The translations under genes and the position numbers were made by a program. Source: Pachypanchax playfairii (taxonomy: Eukaryota > Chordata > Actinopteri > Cyprinodontiformes > Aplocheilidae). Taken from it: DNA of 64,000 nucleotides. Each line of letters begins with the position of its first letter. The stretch's first letter is position 1. Under the pieces are notes generated by a model. That model was not told the DNA's origin, ran no database searches, and worked only from the letters and a program-made list of their open reading frames with translations. The stretch lies in contig SSNP01000080.1 in the NCBI GenBank assembly GCA_006937955.1, positions 247,196 through 311,195 on the forward strand, given 5' to 3'. This document shows positions 1 through 18,000 of this stretch, in pieces.

Positions 1-3000
1 TTCACACGCTTCAGTCAGTTGTAAACACACATTTGCTTAGAGGCTTGACAGGCAGAGCCGTTATGTAAATACTTTGGCTTACTGACAGAATACACGCTTC
101 CAGAAGCATTTACTTTTTACACGGCTCTGTTATAGCGTCGTACAAAAATACAGTTAATTTGAATGCAGATCAAAGAAGTGTGTTGTGGAATTCACTGCTT
201 TGTTTCACAGCTGTAGGCTTGACAGACTGGAGCTGGAATATATAGATTATGATCTTAGAGAGAAGGTCGGAGACCTGGAAGTGACATGTGTGACTGTCGT
301 GTTTCCACTGAGACATATTTAATTGTATAATATAAAGGGCATCTAATACACCACACCTTCCACACTCTGTTTATGACTGTTTCTTCTGCTGCAGTGGCTT
401 CAAATCTATCAAACAGTTTTTTTTTTAGGTTACAGTGGTGATGTATTAACAGCCACATTGCTGTTAATGCTAAAATGACATGTTATGCAATCAAGAGTCA
501 TTTAAATACTGTGTTGTTGTTTTTATAAAAGTATAAATCAGAAGAAATATTTATGTATCTGAATAAATTTAAAGCAGAATTTTAGCCACATAACATCAGA
601 CTACTTAATCAATTTCTATTGGGATAGTTGCATCTTTTCTCTTAGAATAACTTCTATTTTAAGTGTTTGTTCATTATCACTTACAATAAATCGTCAAATT
701 CCAAATATTTATGAATCTTTATTTATTTCCAAAGGATTGAATTCAAACTGTCTCGGTTTCAGGCCGTCTGCTTCTCTTCAGTGGTCACGTATTTACTGTT
801 AGTAGTCCTGTTCGGTGACTGCTGAAGGTCACATGTTTTACTGTTGGTCAACCTGTGTGGTCAGTGCTGTGCACACACTGAGCACCTCCCTCTTATTAAA
901 GTGCAAGGCAGAGCTTAGGGTGTAATTACAGCCGTGTTATTATTGAGACTGAGCTTTCTCACCTGAGAGAACTAGTTAGAGTGAATAAACAGCTGTTTGC
1001 AGAGTCGTCTCCCAGCAGACGACACCTGTGGATCATCTTATATACTTGAATCAGATACATTTAGCAGGTTCATTTCAGCAGAGGAATATTCTCACATACA
1101 TATGAAGCGTTTTCAAATAGGCTGTTGTCTTATGTTTTGTGTGACTTAACCTTGTTTACTCAACAGTCTGAGCCACAGCACTGACCATTAGCTGTATGAC
1201 GCACTGGATGGCGGTTCTGTGAATGTGTCTGTGAAGAGGTTGAATATCCTGCAATTACAGGCAGATCTCTGAAGATAAGAGCTGCTTTTGCCGACTGCGC
1301 GTCTCAGCGCCAGTCCAGAGACTCGACTGGCCTGTTGCTTCTTCTCTGGAAACACCAACATCTTACTACCTTAAGTCCTACCTTTGTCCTCGATCAACAG
1401 CTCTTCCTGCTGTTTCAGAAAAATACACTATGATGGCTTAAATTTTACAGATGGTTGAGTGTTGTGCAGAATGTTACGGAAGCTGTAACTGTATGACTTT
1501 GAATTTAAGAAATTCCCGCTCATATTTCCTTAAAAATCCTGCAATAATTCTGAGTCAACAGCAGTGATTGTGTGAAATGCTGAAAAAATGCACTGCAGCG
1601 CTCCAAGTCAAACAGCTTTTCGTGCAGGATTTCACACTTGGCACCAACAAACTCCTGACTCAGCTGTTGTATCTGTTGATGGCAAACAGAGAGGTTTGAT
1701 TTATACGGACCTGCAAGTATTAACAAGCGTTAGCGCACACAACTGCAGCCTCGTAACAAACAAACAACAGTTTGGTTTCCTGATTCTTCCTCATCATTCT
1801 TTCCTCCATTGTTTGAACCTACTTTTGTTCTCAGTCATCTTTTCATTATTAGAAGAAAAATTGCAAGTTGTGCGGTTCAGCGGTGTGTCACAAGATGCCT
1901 TTAAACACTGAAACAATACAGATGGTGATATTACAGAGTAACAGTTGTTTGCTTACTTTTGTGTTAGTGGTCGGGAAAGGTTTACTTAACAGTGTCTTCC
2001 GCTATGGTTTTAATTATTACTGTGCATGTAAATGCACATCCCAAAGTAGAACGATGCAGGTAATGTTGGAGTTTTTAGATCAGAGGAACACTAAATTTGG
2101 AAAGTGACAAGTAAAGTACAAAGTGAACAAGATCCTCAATGAGGTCACAAGTGTGTGTAAATCACTCTCGTTTGATGCAAGCAAGATGCAACTTCCTTTT
2201 TCTTTTCTTTTTTTTTTGAAACAGAAATTCGGCACAGAGTTGTGGTTTAAAAAACTTGTTGAAAAATTTTGTGTCCATCTTTCAGATCATGTCACGTAGA
2301 AGAAAGTGTAAATAGTAAGGTTTTATCCATGAAAACTTTAGTTTAACTCTTCATATTTAGTTTAAAAATGAATACACAGCGTTCACTCTTGTTGTGTTGG
2401 AATCTAAGACGTCTTTACTTTTGTGACTGTTGGTGAAATGATTCAAGTGATGAGTTTCAGATGCAGAGTTTATATTCCTGCACTCCACTAACCTCCTGCT
2501 GAAGGAATATTTCCCTCTGATGGGAATCAGTTTACCTCCCAGAGTCTTGACCCAAATCTTCCAGCATCTCTACTGAAAAAAGATGTCTGTTTTTTTTAAT
2601 GCTGCACTTTGAATTAAAACGTCTTTGGTTGAAACATGGGAACAAAGGACACAAACTTCCACTTGCATGTTGAATGTTTCACTTTTCTTTGTGTATTTCT
2701 TAGTAATAGATGCCATCTGCTTTTGTATTTTTTTTCAAAATCTCCTGGTGCTTTTTGGAGCTCCTGCATCTTCCCCCCTCTGGATAGAAAAACCTTTCAG
2801 TTTCAGCTGAAACATGATTATAAATATTGTGTCCAGGACTCCCCGTGAAGGTTTGAAGAAAGAAACACTGTTCTCTCCCAAAGTTCATAATCTCTTCTGT
2901 TAACATCACCAGTAATGGCAAACTTCCCCTATTGCTTATGTTTTCAGGTGCCTTTGGGTAAGAAGAGCGTCAGGTTGAGGCTTTTTGTATCTGAGCTTGC

Positions 3001-4829
3001 ATGGAGGGAACCATTATCCTCCTCCTACAATCCATCTCCTTTCTTTCCATTATACAAAATAAATTCCCTTCAGTCCTCTCCATTCTTCTTGTGATTCTGT
3101 CGATTTCTGCTCTGGATGCTTCAGTTCTCCTGGAATCCCTCAGGAGGAGACTTGCATTTTCTACTTCAAGCCTAAATACGTTAAATCTGTTAAAACACAT
3201 TTAAAAAAGCTGCAGTCTTACACAATCATTGTATCAATTGTTTCAGTATTGGATATATAGCAAGCAGGTTGAGATGGAAACAGACAAAAATAAATTTGTA
3301 GGACAGATTCTTGACATGCAAAGGGAGGATGGAAACAGGGTAGGGTCATAGTTGATATTTAACCAAGCGTAGTATTGAGCGTGTATGAACAAGGGGGCTT
3401 CACTCAAATACAAATGTCACTGCTCTGCATGTTTGTCATGCAGCAGCAATTTCACTCTTTCACACATCAAATTGTCTTAAAGATATCTCACATGGCAAAA
3501 GGCAAGCAGGGAAATTTATCACAACAGGGAAAAAGAGAGGTGGCTCAGAAATGAACCACATCGAGCGCTTAATCGCGTAAAATGTCATCACTAATTGGTG
3601 TGACCTCAAATTTTAAAGTTTTGTTTAAAGTAAGTGTAGATAGGAGGCTTCCTTCTAAGACGTGAGCTCTGTTTGGACCTTCACTTCTGTAGTTTTCTAA
3701 GGAAATTAACTTGATATTTGTACCCTGAAGGTTTTTGTTGTTGCTGGCATCTGCTGCTGGTGTTGGTTCCCCTGATTTGTGAGCTGCGGAGAAACTCCAT
3801 CAAGTGAGCTGCGTAGCATAACTTTAGCAGCAGGAGTCCATGGAAAGACTAGAAACATGTCAGGTTTAGTTCAGATGTCACACTTGGGTGAGGGCATGCT
3901 GTTTTTTTCCCCTTCATGGAGTTATAATGTTGTTGTTACAGCTGCACTGTCTAAACCGTAAAGGAAAGGTTGATTTACCACTGTGCTGCTGGCAGTGCTC
4001 ATTACACATCTGTCTTATTACTGAAAATAACACTTACTGGAATGTCGGGGTTTCAATTCTGTTTAAACTTTCTGTGTTTAAGTCTCTTATCTGGTGTTTT
4101 TATGTTCCATTTATTTTCTCCCAGTTAATTAGAATGAAAAATTCTATTAAAAAGTTAAACAGTTTTAACCATTGAATAAAACTTGTTTCCATCAGCTGTT
4201 AGATTTTGAATTGATTTTCATAAAAATCAATTGAAATTACATTAATTTCTTAAACTTGTCCTGCCATGAAGAGTCCTCTCAACTGTGTTCCTACTTTATT
4301 TGACCATTTTCAAGGCAGATGCAGTTGATGTCATTTCCTGTTTCAACCCCCCCCCCCCCCCAATCTGTCACTTCCTTATTTAGCTGGCTGCATGTAAAAG
4401 AAGTGAATGTGAGGCTTTTGTTTGGCTGATGGAGGAAACCAGCACACCCATCCTGTGTCAGTCGATGGTTTCTACTCTGCACCAACATGTACTTTCATTA
4501 AGGAAAAAAGTACTCAAAACTTTTACTTCGTAAAACTTTATTAGTTCCTGTTCTTCAGATTTCATACGTAAACATTTACTGATAAAACTCATAATGTAAA
4601 TTACATAAGTAAAAGTATTTATTTACACCCTTTTAACAAACATGACCACAGTGTGTGAGCGTCGAACTACACAAGATGTTTCCTGTGACGTTAAAAACTC
4701 TCTTTTTTTAAAAAAAAGAAAACACTTTTAATCAAAGCATCAAGGAACAACTCAGGAAATGCCTCCAAGCTGCCGTAACAATTTCTTAGACAATTTAAGA
4801 AAATATCCCTTCAGCACTAGCATGTTTGT
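1..4829. other. Putative gnai2 intron 1, first segment; no gene seen
   Basis: I see no conserved protein, splice-framed exon or RNA gene here. The open frames are short and low in complexity. The stretch is AT-rich, with homopolymer tracts such as a poly-C run near 4348-4362 and poly-T near 2205-2217. It lies upstream of gnai2 exon 2. Since no canonical gnai2 first exon (a start reading Met-Gly-Cys-Thr) was spotted between 1 and 30416, it is inferred to be intronic. It could also hold unrecognised non-coding regulatory sequence. Confidence 0.5.
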
Positions 4830-4833
4830 TTAA

Positions 4834-5390
4834 AGGTGGGATATGGAATATTTTCATTAAAAGCACTATTTTTAATAAAATAATGCCTCCACGGGGTGTT
4901 TAGATGGCTGTAGAATGAAAATACACCATTTCTTTTAAAAATTATATTTGAAGTAAAATATTATAAAATATTAATTTTGGCGGGCACCACATTCGCATTT
5001 TGTTTACATCTACCAGCCAATAGCTGGCAGAGCAGCGGGCACCATTTTGGGTTGCCTAATACTGTAAATACTTCAGCACAGTGAGGCTGGTACTGTGGAG
5101 TCTGCAGGTCAAGCAGCTGGAAGCACCGGGGATATGTGGTGATTATATACCTTATTTGCTGCCAAAGGGGGTTTCCCATGTAACGAGCAAGTTCTGTGTG
5201 GAAACGTTTTTTGATTAGCAACTAGCTAACACGTAGCTGCAGCATGTAGCTGAAGTGGATGATCGCTTTGGGCCACTTTTTCGACTGGAAGACACACCAC
5301 GGAGGATTTTATTTGGGTTAACGAGCCTGGCACCCAGATGGCTGAAGGCTTTGTGCTGTGTTATTGTGTTCCAAGTTCCATATACCATCT
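4834..5390. mobile_element. TTAA-flanked MITE-like DNA element (about 557 bp)
   Basis: The element is bounded by TTAA at 4830-4833 and at 5391-5394. Its ends are imperfect inverted repeats: the left end begins AGGTGGGATATGGAA and the right end, reverse-complemented, reads AGATGGTATATGGAA. A TTAA target duplication with short terminal inverted repeats is the hallmark of piggyBac-type transposons and their non-autonomous derivatives. The interior is more GC-rich than its surroundings and has no intact transposase. The 86-codon minus-strand frame inside (4961-5221) has no recognisable domain. The superfamily assignment is an inference from the ends. Confidence 0.6.
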
Positions 5391-5394
5391 TTAA

Positions 5395-6135
5395 TTTAAA
5401 TGTGTGTTTGTTATTGTGTGTTTGAGAGACGGTCTCACTGGGCTGCGACTCTTTGTGACTAATTGAGAAACATTTCTAAATTGTAAGAAAATCAGCACAT
5501 CTGGCTCTGATATTTTTTTGCAGAGTGAGAAAAGATTTATGGGTAAAAGGGAGGAAGAAAAGCTGCCAGTCGTCTCAGTTATCACCTGAGTTTTTATCTT
5601 AAAAGGAGCAGGTAGAAAAGGCTGATGCAGCTGCAGTATTTCACAGACTGTTTCATCAACAGATCCTTTAGGAAGGTTCTAATCAGACCTGGTGATTCAG
5701 AGTTCTCTGCCACGTTTCTGTGTGTTTGGAACGAGTTTCATGTTCCAGCTTATTGTAATCACAACAACACATTTCATTTGTGTGTTTACTGGGAATAAAC
5801 AACTTTTAAGACTTGTGTTAGAGAAATAAATTTGAAAAAGGAAGTGGCACCTTCTCTTTTCCTGGTTCTTTTCAGTGAGGCAGGTGAAAAAAATGTAACT
5901 ACAGTAACAGGGACTTGAAGGGAACTGGGAAATTCCCAGAGATATAAGGTTATTGGCTGCCTTTCTTGAAATTACTCAGCTATAGTGTTTAATGTTCTGG
6001 TAACATGTTATGAAGAGTAATTAGTTTCAGTGTTTAGTATCATTTAGTAAAACAGCAGAATGTTTGTGGGATATTACTTCATCAGAAGACAGCTGAAGGT
6101 TAAAGAATCCTTTAAATAAATTCCTGGAACTGTAC
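5395..6135. other. Putative intron sequence; nothing recognised
   Basis: Unique-looking AT-rich sequence between two repeats, with no coding signal, RNA gene or tandem repeat recognised. Confidence 0.45.
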
Positions 6136-6305
6136 TGTGATCCAGATCACCCCCAAAATCCAATCAGCTGTTCCTTGACCCTTTCCTGATGGTTTCTAAA
6201 AATTTTATGAAAATCCGTCTACAGCTTTTCAAGTTATGTAACAAACAAACAAACAAATCAATGCTGGTGAAATCATTACCTCCTTTTTGGAGGTAATAAA
6301 TAAAT
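6136..6305 (+). mobile_element. LINE 3' tail fragment (RTE-type, tentative)
   Basis: The segment resembles a 3'-UTR tail widely dispersed in fish and other metazoan genomes. It carries the phrase beginning gatccagatcacccccaaaa, then aaaatccgtctacagctttt, a short (ACAA)n stretch, and a terminal cctcctttttggaggtaata hairpin-like motif. I associate this tail with RTE-class LINEs, truncated at the 5' end as usual. The family name rests on remembered sequence and was not searched. No reverse-transcriptase coding sequence is present. Confidence 0.5.
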
Positions 6306-10802
<4,497 letters not shown>

Positions 10803-10806
<4 letters not shown>

Positions 10807-13800
10807 AGACAATCTTTTGTTGTAGATGTCAGATCTTTAACAGTCTCAGTGGCAGTTCAGGGAGGTGGTGATGAATATCCAGACCTTTTCCACTCTGGTT
10901 TGATTAAAGACGGGAGGGAAACAAGGCCTTGAAACAATGGCAGCTTCTGGGGAGGACCTCGCTTGTGTTCTCTAGGGGACCCTAAATACAGCTTTCCTGT
11001 CTTTTACAGGACTGGTGGCTTAATGCTGTAACTTCTCAGTGACACTGTAGCTCAGCCCAGACCTGTGTTCAGTCCTGCTGTGTTCTCCACTCCATGTTGC
11101 TACATTTAGTGTTACAGTCTTGTAGTGTGGTTTGACACTGTAGATTTGTTTTCCAGTATAAAAGTAGGTGGACCGGAAGTTGTTCTGTGTTACAGGTTTA
11201 GGTTCCGTGTCTTTAAGGTTGGAATTTTCTGAGTCATATTTAAAAAATTGTATTGAAATTGTATAAAACAATGTTCAGATTTTAGTTAATGAATGAAGTA
11301 GTAATTAAATGTCTTTTAAAGAGAAACAGAAGTGGACATCATCCAGTGCAAAACTATATGTGTGTGTGAGTGTGTGTGAGTACAGGCCTTAGGGAACAGG
11401 AAGGGCAGGGTGGAGCTCTATTGTGTGTTTCCTGTGTGGCAGGAAGTGAACAGGGTTAAACTGCACAAGTCATTTCTCTGTGTGGCAGTTGTTTAAATAA
11501 AAAGTTAATTAGTCCCTCTATTTGTCCATTTTATTATAATTATAATACCACATGCATTTTAGCATTACAGATTTGTCAGCAGTGATGACAGAAAAACAAA
11601 TCACGTGTTGGTTTCTAAAACGACATGCAATGGTGAGGCAGTACCAGCTGCAATTCAACAAACCACCAGCACAAAGTTCTGTATATTCATTTTGTGTTTC
11701 AGGATTTCTTTTAATTCCTTTTTTTTGGTCCATAAACAGCTTCTTTGTTATACAGAACAAAAGCAAAGGTGTCTGTGTGTGAAGCATGTTTGAGGATCAA
11801 AGTGTGACATTTTACTTGAAAAGAGAAGAGAATTAAAGAAACACAGAGATGGAAGACTCAGTTCTTCAAGTCTGGGCTTTAATATTAACATGAATCACTG
11901 GAAACTGAATGCTCATCTCTTCCTTTCCTGTTTTGGATTCAGACTCAATAATAGAGAAACAATATTAAAAAAACAATATTATTGCTGAATATTGAAGTGA
12001 AAATATCAACTGAGATAAATCCACACTTCTATTTTGTTTTCATGATCTTCACAAAACTCTTCATGTGCCTTACCTTGTCTGTTACCATCATCTAAACAAA
12101 TTCTGGGTCGTCTTGGAGGATAAACAACCAATAAAGTGTCCAAATGTATCACTAGGATGTAGAGCTTAAAGGTAAAACTTAGTATTTATTGAGATCCAAG
12201 CAGTTCTTTGTGACACTGATATTCTAATGATGGTGATAAATTTGCAACATATTGTACATCTGACATATACATGTACCAATTACTCAAATAAAGGAAGTAA
12301 TAAGACCAAACTTTACTCTGCTGTGATGTTATTTTCAACAAAAACCAAAAGGAAAATTCTGAAAATATATCACAGCATGAAATGTTGCATGTTAAACAAA
12401 TTTATTGTTAAAATGGTTCAGAAATGCTAAATTTAATCAAATTCAATGTGTCTGTTTATTTATTTATTGGAATGGGCAAATGTCTGTTGGGGTTAGTTGG
12501 CTTGTATAGAGACAAAGACAAAGTCTCTCTGTCCATTTCTGATGGGTGTGTCAAAGTGTTTTCAGACATCAAATAACTAAATGAGTATTTAAACACATGG
12601 CAGAAATGTAAGGACTACATGAATCAACAAACCAGGAAATAATTATCAGAGGTTTTTATTTTTCCCAAATAAGTTCGTCATCACATTCTGAGTTATAATT
12701 GTTAGCAAGAAGCTTTTTCTGTCACCTTGTTGTTGCTCTTTAACAAGTTGCATCAGATTTTGCCACTGGTGACTGACAATGTGATGAATGACCCTCTACA
12801 TGTTGTGGTTTTTAACAGAGGAGTTCAGTCTCTGTATTAGTGGTTTTTATGTTTCTTTGTAACTTTGTGATGTTTATAAGAAAGATTGACCTCGTAGAAG
12901 TAAAGATGACTTTAGTTGGTATGTATATGGTGTGAAATGTTGACCAATGTGGAGAAATTCTGCTGTCCAGTTTTAACAAGCAGACATGAGCTACTCTTTG
13001 TATTTTGGATTGAATCACATACAAAGTTGGTTACGCTCATTAGTATTTCCATCAAAATGTTACTGTTAGGTTTTTTCCTTATTCTATCAAAACCTTCCAT
13101 TATTATAAATATAAGAAATACGATCACTCAAGAAGATTGGTTCAATAACCCAGCTGGGGAGAGTGTGTCAGTTCCCTTCAAACACCAACTCTGACCACTT
13201 CACCCAGCTCAGTCTTTTTATTCTCATTAGACACAGAACAGATAACAGTAAATCGTCACTCCCAAATCAGTGGAGCCACCTGTAGCTGTTTAACAGTGAC
13301 CTTGGATTAGAAACAGGAGGTTCTGGGAAACAGCAGTGGGAAAGGAAGAGCATGTAACTAAAACAATCAGATAGGGAGGCCTGCATGAGCACCTGCACAC
13401 ATAAGTAACACAGAAAAGATCTTTAAAGAATGAACGTGTATAATTGATGTCCTTTCTCTACCCTATCAGTTACAGTTACAAAAAATATACAACCTCTGAC
13501 ACAAATACATGATCCTTCCTTTCCTCTTGTCTTCTTCACTTGCAGCTCGTGTTCATGTCAAGACATGAAATGTAACGACAGCTGGCTTCACTCTGCTGCA
13601 CTTTGTGCCTTAAATCAATCCTCATGAGATCAAACTCTCAAGATCTGAAGTCAGGAAATGATGCCATTATTTAAAAGAACATTTATTAAAGTGTTTTTTT
13701 AACTCCCCTGCAGACCTTTTTCACAGGAACTGGAAACACAAGGGGGGAGGAGGGGGTGGGGTGGGGGCTCATTTCCACCACAGCCGGGTCTGAAGCGGAG

Positions 13801-14278
13801 CTGACAGTGATGGGTAGCAGTGTGTTTTCAGCCCTTTCATTACAGTTCATTCTTTTAAACACTGCGTTATAAACTTTTACGTCACAGTTTTGCATTATTC
13901 TGTTTTTAACCTTGAACTTGTTTTTTTCTGAAAGCACAAATTACATACAGCAGCAGATGATGTAGAAATGAGCTTAGAGCTGGTTGAATTTGAATCATCA
14001 GGATCAACTCTAGTTCAGAAACTTCAGTAGTTGGATGATTCAGAAGGTAAAAGTTAAAGTGTTCTCATGAATATTTTATATTTTATAGGTCATAGCTGTT
14101 TAACAATGGCAGCAATTCATTTTGTGAAAGCAACCAAGCTGTTAGCCGCTAGCCGCTCAGAGTAAAACTGGTCCTCCAGAGTGGATTTAATTTATCTTCA
14201 TATAATGGTGTATTTCATTGTGGAATTCACAGAATGTATATTATAATTAATTGTTTTGATATAATTGCTTCACATACC
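10803..14278. other. Putative intron sequence; no gene seen
   Basis: No recognisable exon, RNA gene or long repeat. There is a short GT-rich patch near 11358-11380 and a G-rich patch near 13742-13768. Open frames here are short and lack conserved motifs. Confidence 0.4.
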
Positions 14279-14282
14279 TTAA

Positions 14283-15023
14283 ACCTACACTAAGTAACTT
14301 TTCAACCTTCATGAAATAGTTTCATAACTTCTGTGATTATATGGCGACTTACAACAAGTTGAATGACACCTCTGTCATGGCTTGAGGGGGTCTGTATCGC
14401 TTTCACTGGCACTAAAGAACTTTGAGGAGGATGGTGGGAACCCTGCCACACAAAAAACTACGAATGGATAGGCTGCTTTTCGGCATACGTCACTTCCCCT
14501 TTCCCAATTCGTCATAAACACGGAACTCGATGCGACCTGTTACGCGCAACTGCAGCTAACATGGCAGAAGCCCCGAAAAAATTAAAAGTTTTGTCTGAGG
14601 AGACAAAAAAAAAGAAAAAGGGAGAGTAACCGGATAAAAGGACAGTCAAGAATCAACATTTTATTTATCTGTTTCAAGGCTCAAAACTCGTCAGTAGCCT
14701 GCGAAAGTCGCTAAAGAGTCGGGGGGGGGGGGTGTTGCGGTACCAAACAGAAATTAGACGTTTCTTATTATCAACATCATCATAAAACACTGTTTAGCTA
14801 CAATTAGATACATTACCTCGTTGCTATCCATCATTCACTCAGCCACTGGAAACCGAAATGTAATGTTGTTCAATCCAACTGCTGGCGGACGGGGTATCTG
14901 GATTTTACGACGCTACGCGCTGGTGATCATGGGAAATGCAGGCTTCGTTCACGTAAAATAATACTGCTTTTGTCCAGTGGCGCCGCCAAAGTAAACCTAA
15001 ACTGAAAGTTCCTAAGTATTGCT
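14283..15023 (+). mobile_element. TTAA-flanked DNA element, copy 1 (741 bp)
   Basis: The element lies between TTAA at 14279-14282 and TTAA at 15024-15027. Its ends are imperfect inverted repeats: ACCTACACTAAGTAACTTTT on the left, and AGCAATACTTAGGAACTTTC from the right end reverse-complemented. A near-identical copy lies in inverse orientation at 59530-60268. Inside there is a G-homopolymer at about 14720-14731 and a short frame at 14561-14629 beginning ATGGCAGAAGCCCCG. That frame encodes about 22 Lys-rich residues before a stop and may be a remnant of the start of a captured or transposon gene. The TTAA boundary suggests a piggyBac-like non-autonomous element. The family was not checked against a repeat library. 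Confidence 0.75.
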
Positions 15024-15027
15024 TTAA

Positions 15028-18000
15028 ATGTCATCACCTGTGGGTGGGTTTGACTCATGTCTATTTGATTTGCGACAGAAGCTCCACTTTCAAATGTTTC
15101 TTCACCCTTTCAGGAAAAACTGTTCCAGGACCAGAGGTTTGGAAAATCAGTTTGTCAGATCCACATATCACAGTGATCTGTATCCATTTACATCTCACTT
15201 CTGTGTCCTTTTCACTGCAGGGAAATAAAACTAGAGGTTTTACTCTACACATTCTGTTGTTTTGTTTTTTTAATAAACTTCAGTGATAAACTTTAATTTT
15301 GGCTTATAAAAGCCACACCTCCATTGAGGAAGTGAAGTTAATTTTTTCAGCTGTTACCATTTTATAAGTCTCTTTCACCCAATCATGTGATAATACTGTG
15401 TTGATATGAGGTTGCAGGACTTCTGCATGAAACCAAAAGCAACATGACACAACTTGCATCTGAGGAATGCAGATAATCCAGAAACATGGAAAAACATCAA
15501 TTAATCATAAAAATGATCCTCAAAGAAATGAATCAAGCTAAAACCCGTTTAAACTCGAGGCGATTCCTCGTCGTGTCTCCGCTTGGCACCACATTTTCTC
15601 TTTGTGCTACAGTAGCCAGAGCGTCAGCTCTCAGACAGGAAGACCACGCATCAACAAATATTGAAATGGACATTTTCAAGCACATGAATTGAATAATTTA
15701 GTTGCCTTTCTGATTCATGGAGAAACAAATCAGCATCTGGTTCTGGATCAGGTTTGTCTAATAGGGATGAAAATAAACCAAAACAAATAAACTGGAAGTA
15801 ATGAAAATCTTTTTATTGTTTTATGTAAAACAGGACGTCATCTTTCAAAATACTCTTTTTTTAAAAGATGTACTGTATTTTGGGATTTTCTTGAGGTTTT
15901 TCACTATTTAATCCAAGTAATCAAAACTTTTGCAGTTTCCTCTAAAGTCTCGAAGATGTTGTGAGGAAACTGAGTCTTTGACTTATCGAGCTACCGGGAA
16001 TTCTTATTTATCCTTTGTGAATCAGCAGGGATTTTGCTTCAGTAAAAGAAAAAAAAAAACATCTAAATGAAAAGTACTTTGAAGTACTTGCTGTGATATA
16101 AAAATCTGCTCATCAGCTGACGGTATGAAGCAAGTTGTGATGCTGCAAAAAGCAGCTTCTGTTTCTGTAAAGAATTACTCATATTCAGTGATTCCAAGAT
16201 CTGAACCTTTTCTTCCTGCTGTCCCTCGGATGAGGACAGAGCCGTCTGTCGTCAGGGTTCGTTGTCAAGGAAATGAGTTTTATTGTCGAGTCAACTCTGA
16301 GGCTTTGCTCTCAGTCTAACAGTGTTAATGAATTCATCTGCTTTGTCTCGTCATCTTCTGACCTGTTGTTTGATGACTGTCTCGGGTTCAGTGAACTGTA
16401 ATTGTGAATGTGTGGAAAGATCCAGATAGTTGAAAGTTTCAGCTCGGTGGTTTCTATGGTAATTATCTGTGGAGCAGACCGTGTTTTCAAAGCAAACAGG
16501 ACTGTTTTGGCACAATAACAGGCTGGAAGGATCTGTGACAGCAATGAAGGTGAACCCACACACCTCTTTGACATATAAAGGAATATCTCTGACTCAAGTT
16601 GTTTGTTTTTTACCCACAAATCTGTCCATCTCTCCCTTAATATTACTCTAAATTACAGCTTCAGAATAAGTTGCTTGACTTTATTAGTAATTTGGATTGA
16701 TTTTATATAGTTTATAAACTTTTTGAACAGTTTTTATTCAGTAAAGCTGGTTGTCAACATACATGTATATCAATATATTTAGCATCATTGCAGTTTCCTT
16801 GTGAGTGATATTTTAATTACAATAATACATAAATAGAAGGAATGAATTTCTGGAGATTCTCTTGAACGGAGCCTCTTTTGCTGGATCTTTTTGGGGTTCA
16901 TGGCCATCCTCTGCTCAGCTGCAGAGAGAAGAACCTGAAAGGAAGTGGGGATAAACAAAAGATGCTAGTTTGGGGGGCAGCATGCCCACACAAAGAGCTC
17001 TCTGTGACAGCGAGAGTGCTTCGTATTCCTGTGGAGTTCTCATTCAGTGACACAAATACACTCTGAATAAAATAACACACAGAGCGTGGCCCAGAGATAA
17101 ACTCCATTAGGCTCTGCTGCGGGTTCTTTATCTTTCCTTAATTTTTAAATGAGACATTGCGTGGGTCTCTCTAGTTCATGGTCTCCATAAATACTGAGCG
17201 CTCAGTGAAACCGACACTGCTGCCCATAAAGTTAGAATCACATTTGGATTTCTTATGAAATGAGTATGACAATGTGATTTATTCTTCATTTCTCCTGATA
17301 ACTGGGACTCTGCATGTCACCTGGTCAAAGGTGATGAGTGGAAACAGGAATAATAAGAGGAACTTGTCTGAAACATTATTCCTGCTTCGTGGGCAACATG
17401 TAATGTTATTCATGCCTTTCTATATTTGTAGTTGAACATCTTTTTTATATTTAAAACTGGTTTTTAAATTATGTCTTTTTTTATTTAAATCTCAAAAACA
17501 AAATGAAGATGTATTTACTGAGTTATTCGACTGAAATGCAGTTGTATAGATGTTAAATTAAAACACAGCCTCAATAAACACGACAGTCAAATTAGAAGAT
17601 TAATATCAAAAGACTTAAATGGTCTATTTTGGACTCTAAAATAATAAATGCCTGTTTGAGCGACCTGGAAAGCTGGATGCAGATCATACAGGAAAGATTG
17701 CAGGTATCTCTGTGACTTTTCAAACTGTGAAGATAACAATGGTGTAAAAGTGCAGCTGTCTATTAGTTACCAGGTTCATATGATAGAAAGTGCAGGATGT
17801 TCTTTAATCATCCTGCAAAAAGAGGAAGTATTTCTGATATCAGCTGCAGTTATTGTTGTTGTTCTTGTTTGGTGCCGTGCAGCATCCTGACAGTCAAGAG
17901 AGGACAGTTTATAGCTGGCTGACTGGTGGTGACAAGTCGAGGCTGTTCTCAGCCTGGTGATGCATGTTGTGAGGAGTCTTTGGATGTAAATTGCTGTGTT

